NCBI RefSeq assembly: GCF_050947875.1
Contig: NW_027460417.1
Coordinates: 19,322 to 83,321 of the forward strand
Reading direction: 5' to 3'
Length of the DNA stretch: 64,000 nucleotides
Source of the DNA: Dermacentor variabilis
Taxonomy: Eukaryota; Arthropoda; Arachnida; Ixodida; Ixodidae
The notes beneath the pieces are model-generated. The model saw nothing but the letters and a program-made list of their open reading frames with translations, searched no databases and was not told where the DNA came from. Each line of letters starts with the position of its first letter. Within the stretch, counting starts at the first letter, position 1. Position numbers and translations under genes: made by a program. This document shows, in pieces, positions 1 through 12,000 of the stretch.

Positions 1-3000
1 CCGCACATGGATTTGTGCCAACACGCGTTTTAAGCATGCATATGCATCTTTTGGTAGACGCGGACGCAGTTTTCTGCAAAACTACACGATATGCATGCAA
101 ATGGTCGTTTTGGCAGAACGCGCACGTGGATTTCTACCAAAGGAGGTGAAAAGCATGCCGATGCTGCTCTTTTTAGCACCCGCACATGGATTTGTGCCAA
201 AACGCGTTTTAAGCATGCACATGCATCTTTTGGTAGACGCGGACGCCGTTCTCTGCAAAACCACACGATATGCATGCAAATATAGCTTTTGGCAGAACGC
301 TCACGTGGATTTCTACCAAACGACGTGAAAAGCATGCCGATGCTGCTCTTTTTAGCACCCGCACATGGATTTGTGTCAAAGCGCGTTTTAAGCATGCACA
401 TGCATCTTTTGGTAGACGCAGACGCAGTTTTCTGCAAAACCACACGATATGCATGCAAATGGTGCTTTTGGCAGAACGCGCAAGTGGATTTCTCCCAAAC
501 GACGTGAAAAGCATGCCGATGCTGCTCTTTTTAGCACCCGCACATGGATTTGTACCAAAACGCGTTTTAAGCATGCACATGCATCTTTTGGTAGACGCGG
601 ACGCAGTTTTCTGCAAGACCACACGATATGCATGCAAATGGTGCTTTTGGCAGAACGCGCACGTGGATTTCTACCAAACGATGTGAAAAGCATGCCGATG
701 CTGCTATGTTTAGCACCCGCACATGGATTTGTGCCAAAACGCGTTTTAAGCATGCACATGCATCTTTTGGAGACGCGGACGCAGTTTTCTGCAAAACCAC
801 ACGATATGCATGCAAATGGTGCTTTTGGCAGAACGCGCACGTGGATTTCTACCAAACGACGTGAAAAGCATGTCGATGCTGCTCCTTTTAGCACCCGCAC
901 ATGGATTTGTGCCAAAACGCGTTTTAAGCATGCACATGCATCTTTTGGTAGACGAGGACGCAGTTTTCTGCAAAACCACACGATATGCAAGCAAATGGCG
1001 CTTTTGGCAGAACGCGCAAGTGGATTTCTACCAAACGACGTGAAAAGCATGCCGATGCTGCTCTTTTTAGCACCCGCACATGGATTTGTGCCGAAACGCG
1101 TTTTAAGCATGCACATGCATCTTTTGGTAGACGCGGACGCCGTTCTCTGCAAAACCACACGATATGCATGCAAATAATGCTTTTGGCAGAACGCGCAAGT
1201 AGATTTCTCCCAAACGACGTGAAAAGCATGCCGATGCTGCTCTTTTTAGCACCCGCACATATATTTGTGCCAAAACGCGTTTTAAGCATGCACATGCATC
1301 TTTTGGTAGACGCGGACGCAGTTTTCTGCAAAACCACACGATATGCATGCAAATGGTGCTTTTGGCAGAACGCGCAAGTAGATTTCTCCCAAACGACGTG
1401 AAAAGCATGCCGATGCTGCTCTTTTTAGCACCCGCACATAGATTTGTACCAAAACGCGTTTTAAGCATGCACATGCATCTTTTGGTAGACGCGGACGCAG
1501 TTTTCTGCAAAACCACACGATATGCAAGCAAATGGCGCTTTTGGCAGAACGCGCAAGTGGATTTCTACCAAACGACGTGAAAAGCATGCCGATGCTGCTC
1601 TTTTTAGCACCCGCACATGGATTTGTGTCAAAGCGCGTTTTAAGCATGCACATGCATCTTTTGGTAGACGCAGACGCAGTTTTCTGCAAAACCACACGAT
1701 ATGCATGCAAATGGTGCTTTTGGCAGAACGCGCAAGTGGATTTCTCCCAAACGACGTGAAAAGCATGCCGATGCTGCTCTTTTTAGCACCCGCACATGGA
1801 TTTGTACCAAAACGCGTTTTAAGCATGCACATGCATCTTTTGGTAGACGCGGACGCAGTTTTCTGCAAAACCACACGATATGCATGCAAATGGTGCTTTT
1901 GGCAGAACGCGCACGTGGATTTCTACCAAACGATGTGAAAAGCATGCCGATGCTGCTATGTTTAGCACCCGCACATGGATTTGTGCCAAAACGCGTTTTA
2001 AGCATGCACATGCATCTTTTGGAGACGCGGACGCAGTTTTCTGCAAAACCACACGATATGCATGCAAATGGTGCTTTTGGCAGAACGCGCACGTGGATTT
2101 CTACCAAACGACGTGAAAAGCATGCCGATGCTGCTCCTTTTAGCACCCGCACATGGATTTGTGCCAAAACGCTTTTTAAGCATGCACATGCATCTTTTGG
2201 TAGACGCGGACGCAGTTTTCTGCAAAACCACACGATATGCAAGCAAATGGCGCTTTTGGCAGAACGCGCAAGTGGATTTCTACCAAACGACGTGAAAAGC
2301 ATGCCGATGCTGCTCTTTTTAGCACCCGCACATGGATTTGTGCCAAAACGCGTTTTAAGCATGCACATGCATCTTTTGATAGACGCGGACGCAGTTCTCT
2401 GCAAAACCTCACGATATGCATGCAAATAATGCTTTTGGCAGAACGCTTACGTGGATTTCTACCAAACGACGTGAAAAGCATGCCGATGCTGCTCTTTTTA
2501 GCACCCGCACATGGATTTGTGCCAAAACGCGTTTTAAGCATGCACATGCATCTTTTGGTAGACGCGGACGCAGTTTTCTGCAAAAGCACACGATATGCAT
2601 GCAAATGGTGCTTTTGGCAGAACGCGCAAGTAGATTTCTCCCAAACGACGTGAAAAGCATGCCGATGCTGCTCTTTTTAGCACCCGCACATAGATTTGTA
2701 CCAAAACGCGTTTTAAGCATGCACATGCATCTTTTGGTAGACGCGGACGCAGTTTTCTGCAAAACCACACGATATGCATGCAAATGGTGCTTTTGGCAGA
2801 ACGCGCACGTGGATTTCTACCAAACGACGTGAAAAGCATGCCGATGCTGCTCTTTTTAGCACCCGCACATGGATTTGTGCCAACACGCGTTTTAAGCATG
2901 CATATGCATCTTTTGGTAGACGCGGACGCTGTTTTCTGCAAAACTACACGATATGCATGCAAATGGTGGTTTTGGCAGAACGCGCACGTGGATTTCTACC

Positions 3001-5200
3001 AAAGGACGTGAAAAGCATGCCGATGCTGCTCTTTTTAGCACCCGCACATGGATTTGTGCCAAAACGCGTTTTAAGCATGCACATGCATCTTTTGGTAGAC
3101 GCGGACGCCGTTCTCTGCAAAACCACACGATATGCATGCAGATATAGCTCTTGGCAGAACGCTCACGTGGATTTCTACCAAACGACGTGAAAAGCATGCC
3201 GATGCTGCTCTTTTTAGCACCCGCACATGGATTTGTGTCAAAGCGCGTTTTAAGCATGCACATGCATCTTTTGGTAGACGCAGACGCAGTTTTCTGCAAA
3301 ACCACACGATATGCATGCAAATGGTGCTTTTGGCAGAACGCGCAAGTGGATTTCTCCCAAACGACGTGAAAAGCATGCCGATGCTGCTCTTTTTAGCACC
3401 CGCACATGGATTTGTACCAAAACGCGTTTTAAGCATGCACATGCATCTTTTGGTAGACGCGGACGCAGTGTTCTGCAAAACCATACGATATGCATGCAAA
3501 TGGTGCTTTTGGCAGAACGCGCACGTGGATTTCTACCAAACGATGTGAAAAGCATGCCGATGCTGCTATGTTTAGCACCCGCACATGGATTTGTGCCAAA
3601 ACCCGTTTTAAGCATGCACATGCATCTTTTGGTAGACGCGGACGCAGTTTTCTGCAAAACCACACGATATGCATGCAAATGGTGCTTTTGGCAGAACGCG
3701 CTAGTGGATTTCTACCAAACGACGTGAAAAGCATGCCGATGCTGCTCTTTTTAGCACCCGCACATGGATTTGTACCAAAACGCGTTTTAAGCATGCACAT
3801 GCATCTTTTTGTAGACGCGGACGCAGTTTTCTGCAAAACCACACGATATGCATGCAAATGGTGCTTTTGGCAGAACGCGCACGTGGATTTCTACCAAACG
3901 ATGTGAAAAGCATGCCGATGCTGCTATTTTTAGCACCCGCACATGGATTTGTGCCAAAACGCGTTTTAAGCATGCACATGCATCTTTTGGTAGACGCGGA
4001 CGCAGTTTTCTGCAAAACCACACGATATGCATGCAAATGGTGCTTTTGGCAGAACGCGCACGTGGATTTCTACCAAACGACGTGAAAAGCATGCCGATGC
4101 TGCTCCTTTTAGCACCCGCACATGGATTTGTGCCAAAACGCACTTTAAACATGCACATGCATCTTTTGGTAGACGTGGACGCAGTTTTCTGCAAAACCAC
4201 ACGATATGCAAGCAAATGGCGCTTTTGGCAGAACGCGCACGTGGATTTCTACCAAACGACGTGAAAAGCATGCCGATGCTGCTCTTTTTAGCACCCGCAC
4301 ATCGATTTGTGCCAAAACGCGTTTTAAGCATGCACATGCATCTTTTGGTAGACGCGGATGCAGTTTTCTGCAAAACCACACGATATGCATGCCAATGGTG
4401 CTTTTGGCAGAACGCGCACGTGGATTTCTACCAAACGACGTGAAAAGCATGCCGATGCTGCTCCTTTTAGCACCCCCACTTGGATTTGGGCCAAAACTCG
4501 ATTTAAGCATGCACATGCATCTTTTGGTAGACGCGGACGCAGTTTTCAGCAAAACGACACGATATGCATGCCAATGGTGCTTTTGGCAGAACGCGCACGT
4601 GGATTTCTACCAAACGACGTGAAAAGCATGCCTATGCTGCTCTTTTTAGCACCCGCACATGGATTTGTGCCAAAACGCGTTTTAAGCGTGCACATGCATC
4701 TTTTGGTAGACGCGGACGCAGTTTTCTGCAAAACCACACGATATGCATGCAAATGGTGCTTTTGGCAGAACGCGCACGTGGATTTCTACCAAACAAAGTG
4801 AAAAGCATGCCGATGCTGCTCTTTTTAGCACCCGCACATGGATTTGTGCCAAAACGCGTTTTAAGCATGCACATGCATCTTTTGGTAGACGAGGACGCAG
4901 TTTTCTGCAAAACCACACGATATGCATGCAAATGGTGCTTTTGGCAGAACGCGCACGTGGATTTCTACCAAACGACGTGAAAAGCATGCCGATGCTGCTC
5001 TTTTTAGCACCCGCACATGGATTTGTGCCAACACGCGTTTTAAGCATGCACATGCATCTTTTGGTAGACGCGGACGCAGTTTTCTGCAAAACTACACGAT
5101 ATGCATGCAAATGGTGGTTTTGGCAGAACGCGCACGTGGATTTCTACCAAACGACGTGAAAAGCATGCCGATGCTGCTCTTTTTAGCACCCGCACATGGA
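1..5200. repeat. Diverged monomers with displaced 7-mer and 16-mer segment copies
   Basis: Segment ~310-1190 recurs at ~1562-2442, offset 1252 bp. That equals seven monomers minus one base, and the shared 1-bp deletion (TTTTGGAGACG for TTTTGGTAGACG, near 770 and 2022) confirms common descent. Segment ~1-780 recurs at ~2863-3600, offset 2862 bp (16 monomers minus two), sharing TTTGTGTCAAAGCG near 373 and 3235 and ATATAGCT near 281 and 3143. Each pair has several substitutions, so these copies are older than those further along. The rest to 5200 is ordinary monomers with no higher-order copy that I could establish. Confidence 0.8.
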
Positions 5201-7195
5201 TTTGTACCAAAACGCGTTTTAAGCATGCACATGCATCTTTTGGTAGACGCGGACGCAGTTTTCTGCAAAACCACACGATGTGCATGCAAATGGTGCTTTT
5301 GGCAGAACGCGCACGTGGATATCTACCAAACGATGTGAAAAGCATGCCGATGCTGCTATTTTTAGCACCCGCACATGGATTTGTGCCAAAACGCGTTTTA
5401 AGCGTGCACATGCATCTTTTGGTAGACGCGGACGCTGTTTTCTGCAAAACCACACGATATGCATGCAAATGGTGCTTTTGGCAGAACGCGCACGTGGATT
5501 TCTACCAAACGACGTGAAAAGCATGCCGATGCTGCTCTTTTTAGCACCCGCACATGGATTTGTGCCAACACGCGTTTTAAGCATGCACATGCATCTTTTG
5601 GTAGACGCGGACGCAGTTTTCTGCAAAACTACACGATATGCATGCAAATGGTGGTTTTGGCAGAACGCGCACGTGGATTTCTACCAAAGGACGTGAAAAG
5701 CATGCCGATGCTGCTCTTTTTAGCACCCGCACATGGATTTGTGCCAAAACGCGTTTTAAGCATGCACATGCATCTTTTGGTAGACGCGGACGCCGTTCTC
5801 TGCAAAACCACACGATATGCATGCAAATAATGCTTTTGGCAGAACGCTCACGTGGATTTCTACCAAACGACGTGAAAAGCATGCAGATGCTGCTATTTTT
5901 AGCACCCGCACATGGATTTGTGCCAAAACGCGTTTTAAGCATGCACATGCATCTTTTGGTAGACGCGGACGCAGTTTTCTGGAAAACCACACGATATGCA
6001 TGCAAATGGTGCTTTTGGCAGAACGCGCTAGTGGATTTCTACCAAACGACGTGAAAAGCATGCCGATGCTGCTCTTTTTAGCACCCGCACACGGATTTGT
6101 ACCAAAACGCGTTTTAAGCATGCACATGCATCTTTTGGTAGACGCGGACGCAGTTTTCTGCAAAACCACACGATATGCATGCAAATGGTGCTTTTGGCAG
6201 AACGCGCACGTGGATTTCTACCAAACGATGTGAAAAGCATGCCGATGCTGCTATTTTTAGCACCCGCACATGGATTTGTGCCAAAACGCGTTTTAAGCGT
6301 GCACATGCATCTTTTGGTAGACGCGGACGCTGTTTTCTGCAAAACGACACGATATGCATGCAAATGGTGCTTTTGGCAGAACGCGCACGTGGATTTCTAC
6401 CAAACGACGTGAAAAGCATGCCGATGCTGCTCTTTTTAGCACCCGCACATGGATTTGTGCCAACACGCGTTTTAAGCATGCACATGCATCTTTTGGTAGA
6501 CGCGGACGCAGTTTTCTGCAAAACTACACGATATGCATGCAAATGGTGGTTTTGGCAGAACGCGCACGTGGATTTCTACCAAAGGACGTGAAAAGCATGC
6601 CGATGCTGCTCTTTTTAGCACCCGCACATGGATTTGTGCCAAAACGCGTTTTAAGCATGCACATGCATCTTTTGGTAGACGCGGACGCCGTTCTCTGCAA
6701 AACCACACGATATGCATGCAAATAATGCTTTTGGCAGAACGCTCACGTGGATTTCTACCAAACGACGTGAAAAGCATGCAGATGCTGCTCTTTTTAGCAC
6801 CCGCACATGGATTTGTGGCAAAACGCGTTTTAAGCATGCACATGCATCTTTTGGTAGACGCGGACGCAGTTTTCTGCAAAACCACACGATATGCATGCAA
6901 ATGGTGCTTTTGGCAGAACGCGCTAGTGGATTTCTACCAAACGACGTGAAAAGCATGCCGATGCTGCTCTTTTTAGCACCCGCACACGGATTTGTACCAA
7001 AACGCGTTTTAAGCATGCACATGCATCTTTTGGTAGACGCGGACGCAGTTTTCTGCAAAACCACACGATATGCATGCAAATGGTGCTTTTGGCAGAACGC
7101 GCACGTGGATTTCTACCAAACGATGTGAAAAGCATGCCGATGCTGCTATTTTTAGCACCCGCACATGGATTTGTGCCAAAACGCGTTTTAAGCAT
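5200..7195. repeat. 5-mer (895-bp) higher-order pair
   Basis: About 5200-6300 matches about 6095-7195 at an offset of exactly 895 bp (5 x 179). Shared private variants include AAGCGTGCAC, the AAATAATGC form of subunit C followed by CGCTCACGTGG, and GCATGCAGATGC. Differences include TCTGGAAAACC near 5980 against TCTGCAAAACC in the partner. Confidence 0.8.
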
Positions 7196-9736
7196 GCACA
7201 TGCATCTTTTGGTAGACGCGGACGCAGTTTTCTGCAAAACCACACGATATGCATGCAAATGGTGCTTTTGGCGGAACGCGCACGTGGATTTCTACCAAAC
7301 GACGTGAAAAGCATGCCGATGCTGCTCCTTTTAGCACCCGCACATGGATTTGTGCTAAAACGCGTTTTAAGCATGCACATGCATCTTTTGGTAGACGTGG
7401 AAGCAGTTTTCTGCAAAACCACACGATATGCAAGCAAATGGCGCTTTTGGCAGAACGCGCACGTGGATTTCTACCAAACGACGTGAAAAGCATGCCGATG
7501 CTGCTCTTTTTAGCACCCGCACATCGATTTGTGCCAAAACGCATTTTAAGCATGCACATGCATCGTTTGGTGGACGCGGACGCAGTTTTCTGCAAAACCA
7601 CACGATATGCATGCAAATGGTGCTTTTGGCAGAACGCGCACGTGGATTTCTAGCAAAGGACGTGAAAAGCATGCCGATGCTGCTCTTTTTAGCACCCGCA
7701 CATGGATTTGTGCCAAAACGCGTTTTAAGCATGCACATGCATCTTTTGGTGGACGCGGACGCAGTTTTCTGCAAAACCACACGATATGCATGCCAATGGT
7801 GCTTTTGGCAGAACGCGCACGTGGATTTCTACCAAACGACGTGAAAAGCATGCCGATGCTGCTCCTTTTAGCACCCCCACTTGGATTTGTGCCAAAACTC
7901 GTTTTAAGCATGCACATGCATCTTTTGGTAGACGCGGACGCAGTTTTCTGCAAAACGACACGATATGCATGCCAATGGTGCTTTTGGCAGAACGGGCACG
8001 TGGATTTCTACCAAACGACGTGAAAAGCATGCCTATGCTGCTCTTTTTAGCACCCGCACATGGATTTGTGCCAAAACGCGTTTTAAGCATGCACATGCAT
8101 CTTTTGGTAGACGCGGACGCAGTTTTCTGCAAAACCACACGATATGCATGCAAATGGTGCTTTTGGCAGAACGCGCACGTGGATTTCTACCAAACGACGT
8201 GAAAAGCATGCCGATGCTGCTCTTTTTAGCACCCGCACATGGATTTGTGCCAACACGCGTTTTAAGCATGCACATGCATCTTTTGGTAGACGCGGACGCA
8301 GTTTTCTGCAAAACTACACGATATGCATGCAAATGGTGGTTTTGGCAGAACGCGCACGTGGATTTCTACCAAAGGACGTGAAAAGCATGCCGATGCTGCT
8401 CTTTTTAGCACCCGCACATGGATTTGTGCCAAAACGCGTTTTAAGCATGAACATGCATCTTTTGGTAGACGCGGACGCCGTTCTCTGCAAAACCACACGA
8501 TATGCATGCAAATAATGCTTTTGGCAAAACGCTCACGTGGATTTCTACCAAACGACGTGAAAAGCATGCAGATGCTGCTCTTTTTAGCACCCGCACATGG
8601 ATTTGTGCCAAAACGCGTTTTAAGCATGCACATGCATCTTTTGGTAGACGCGGACGCAGTTTTCTGCAAAACCACACGATATGCATGCAAATGGTGCTTT
8701 TGGCAGAACGCGCTAGTGGATTTCTACCAAACGACGTGAAAAGCATGCCGATGCTGCTCTTTTTAGCACCCGCACATGGATTTGTACCAAAACGCGTTTT
8801 AAGCATGCACATGCATCTTTTGGTAGACGCGGACGCAGTTTTCTGCAAAACCACACGATATGCATGCAAATGGTGCTTTTGGCAGAACGCGCACGTGGAT
8901 TTCTACCAAACGATGTGAAAAGCATGCCGATGCTGCTATTTTTAGCACCCGCACATGGATTTGTGCCAAAACGCGTTTTAAGCATGCACATGCATCTTTT
9001 GGTAGACGCGGACGCAGTTTTCTGCAAAACCACACGATATGCATGCAAATGGTGCTTTTGGCAGAACGCGCACGTGGATTTCTACCAAACGACGTGAAAA
9101 GCATGCCGATGCTGCTCCTTTTAGCACCCGCACATGGATTTGTGCCAAAACGCGTTTTAAGCATGCACATGCATCTTTTGGTAGACGTGGACGCAGTTTT
9201 CTGCAAAACCACACGATATGCAAGCAAATGGCGCTTTTGGCAGAACGCGCACGTGGATTTCTACCAAACGACGTGAAAAGCATGCCGATGCTGCTCTTTT
9301 TAGCACCCGCACATCGATTTGTGCCAAAACGCATTTTAAGCATGCACATGCATCTTTTGGTGGACGCGGACGCAGTTTTCTGCAAAACCACACGATATGC
9401 ATGCAAATGGTGCTTTTGGCAGAACGCGCACGTGGATTTCTACCAAAGGACGTGAAAAGCATGCCGGTGCTGCTCTTTTTAGCACCCGCACATGGATTTG
9501 TGCCAAAACGCGTTTTAAGCATGCACATGCATCTTTTGGTGGACGCGGACGCAGTTTTCTGCAAAACCACACGATATGCATGCCAATGGTGCTTTTGGCA
9601 GAACGCGCACGTGGATTTCTACCAAATGACGTGAAAAGCATGCCGATGCTGCTCCTTTTAGCACCCCCACTTGGATTTGTGCCAAAACTCGTTTTAAGCA
9701 TGCACATGCATCTTTTGGTAGACGCGGACGCAGTTT
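6345..9736. repeat. 10-mer (1790-bp) higher-order pair, cut off by a register-shifted tract
   Basis: About 6345-7946 matches about 8135-9736 at 1790 bp (10 x 179). Shared marks are the AAGCAAATGGCG form, CACATCGATTTG, ACGCATTTT, GTGGACGC and the CCCCCACTTGG form, in the same order. The match stops where the tract at 9740-9827 begins. Parts of the same series recur again near 11000-12300 at offsets of 16 and 15 monomers, so one monomer was lost or gained between copies. Confidence 0.82.
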
Positions 9737-9739
9737 TCT

Positions 9740-9827
9740 ACCAAACGACGTGAAAAGCATGCCTATGCTGCTCTTTTTAGCACCCGCACATGGATTTGTG
9801 CCAAAACGCGTTTTAAGCATGCACATG
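9740..9827. repeat. 88-bp tract shifted by one 60-bp subunit (candidate conversion scar)
   Basis: The expected subunit order B-C-A-B-C here reads B-[C/A]-[B/A]-B-C. At 9739/9740 subunit C, after TTTTCT, continues as A with ACCAAACG. At 9827/9828 subunit B, after GCACATG, continues as A with CTGCTC. Both switches fall at the homologous column of the 60-bp alignment. The result is an apparent 60-bp loss followed by a 60-bp direct duplication (9768-9827 and 9828-9887) with no net length change. One short template switch or gene conversion from an A-B donor onto a C-A acceptor explains both ends. Confidence 0.8.
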
Positions 9828-9887
9828 CTGCTCTTTTTAGCACCCGCACATGGATTTGTGCCAAAACGCGTTTTAAGCATGCACATG

Positions 9888-12000
9888 CATCTTTTGGTAG
9901 ACGCGGACGCCGTTCTCTGCAAAACCACACGATATGCATGCAAATAATGCTTTTGGCAGAACGCTCACGTGGATTTCTACCAAACGACGTGAAAAGCATG
10001 CAGATGCTGCTCTTTTTAGCACCCGCACAAGGATTTGTGCCAAAACGCGTTTTAAGCATGCACATGCATCTTTTGGTAGACGTGGACGCAGTTTTCTGCA
10101 AAACCACATGATATGCAAGCAAATGGCGCTTTTGGCAGAACGCGCACGTGGATTTCTACCAAACGACGTGAAAAGCATGCCGATGCTGCTCTTTTTAGCA
10201 CCCGCACATCGATTTGTGCCAAAACGCATTTTAAGCATGCACATGCATCTTTTGGTGGACGCGGACGCAGTTTTCTGCAAAACCACACGATATGCATGCA
10301 AATGGTGCTTTTGGCAGAACGCGCACGTGGATTTCTAGCAAAGGACGTGAAAAGCATGCCGTTGCTGCTCTTTTTAGCACCCGCACATGGATTTGTGCCA
10401 AAACGCGTTTTAAGCATGCACATGCATATTTTGGTGGACGCGGACGCAGTTTTCTGCAAAACCTCACGATAAACATGCAAATGGTGCTTTTGGCAGAACG
10501 CGCACGTGCATCTCTACCAAACGACGTGAAAAGCATGCCGATGCTGCTCTTTTTAGCACCCGCACATGGATTTGTGCCAAAACGCATTTTAAGCATGCAC
10601 ATGCATCTTTTGGTGGACGCGGACGCAGTTTTCTGCAAAACCACACGATATGCATGCAAATGGTGCTTTTGGCAGAACGCGCACGTGGATTTCTACCAAA
10701 GGACGTGAAAAGCATGCCGATGCTGCTCTTTTTAGCACCCGCACATGGATTTGTGCCAAAACGCGTTTTAAGCATGCACATGCATCTTTTGGTGGACGCG
10801 GACGCAGTTTTCTGCAAAACCACACGATATGCATGCAAATGGTGCTTTTGGCAGAACGCGCACGTGGATTTCTACCAAACGACGTGAAAAGCATGCCGAT
10901 GCTGCTCTTTTTAGCACCGCCACATGGATTTGTGCCAAAACGCGTTTTAAGCATGCACATGCATCTTTTGGTAGACGAGGACGCAGTTTTCTGCAAAACC
11001 ACACGATATGCATGCAAATGGTGCTTTTGGCAGAACGCGCACGTGGATTTCTACCAAACGACGTGAAAAGCATGCCGATGCTGCTCTTTTTAGCACCCGC
11101 ACATGGATTTGTGCCAACACGCGTTTTAAGCATGCACATGCATCTTTTGGTAGACGCGGACGCAGTTTTCTGCAAAACTACACGATATGCATGCAAATGG
11201 TGGTTTTGGCAGAACGCGCACGTGGATTTCTACCAAAGGACGTGAAAAGCATGCCGATGCTGCTCTTTTTAGCACCCGCACATGGATTTGTGCCAAAACG
11301 CGTTTTAAGCATGCACATGCATCTTTTGGTAGACGCGGACGCCGTTCTCTGCAAAACCACACGATATGCATGCAAATAATGCTTTTGGCAGAACGCTCAC
11401 GTGGATTTCTACCAAACGACGTGAAAAGCATGCAGATGCTGCTCTTTTTAGCACCCGCACATGGATTTGTGCCAAAACGCGTTTTAAGCATGCACATGCA
11501 TCTTTTGGTAGACGCGGACGCAGTTTTCTGCAAAACCACACGATATGCATGCAAATGGTGCCTTTGGCAGAACGCGCACGTGGATTTCTACCAAACGATG
11601 TGAAAAGCATGCCGATGCTGCTATTTTTAGCACCCGCACATGGATTTGTGCCAAAACGCGTTTTAAGCATGCACATGCATCTTTTGGTAGACGCGGACGC
11701 AGTTTTCTGCAAAACCACACGATATGCATGCAAATGGTGCTTTTGGCAGAACGCGCACGTGGATTTCTACCAAACGACGTGAAAAGCATGCCGATGCTGC
11801 TCCTTTTAGCACCCGCACAAGGATTTGTGCCAAAACGCGTTTTAAGCATGCACATGCATCTTTTGGTAGACGTGGACGCAGTTTTCTGCAAAACCACACG
11901 ATATGCAAGCAAATGGCGCTTTTGGCAGAACGCGCACGTGGATTTCTACCAAACGACGTGAAAAGCATGCCGATGCTGCTCTTTTTAGCACCCGCACATC
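9888..12000. repeat. Monomers reused from neighbouring higher-order units
   Basis: Runs here match parts of the 10-mer series upstream: about 11004-11545 against 8140-8681 (16 monomers away) and about 11484-12000 against 8799-9315 (15 monomers away). I could not define a clean tandem pair. One private variant is AAACATGCAAATGG near 10470, where GATATGC is altered. Confidence 0.65.

Noticed and set aside
138..150. AAAGGAGGTG near an ATG, resembling a bacterial ribosome binding site
   Set aside because: It is a single-base variant of the AAAGGACGTG monomer form, and the following open frame is repeat-derived.
388..1173. Long open reading frames on both strands (up to about 278 codons) across the window, with overlapping Cys-, His- and Arg-rich predicted products
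   Set aside because: They recur every 179 bp in several frames on both strands, begin and end at fixed points in the repeat, and shift frame with the 59-bp subunit. Their apparent 20-residue periodicity is the 60-bp DNA sub-repeat in translation. There is no codon-selection pattern, no splice structure and no recognisable domain.
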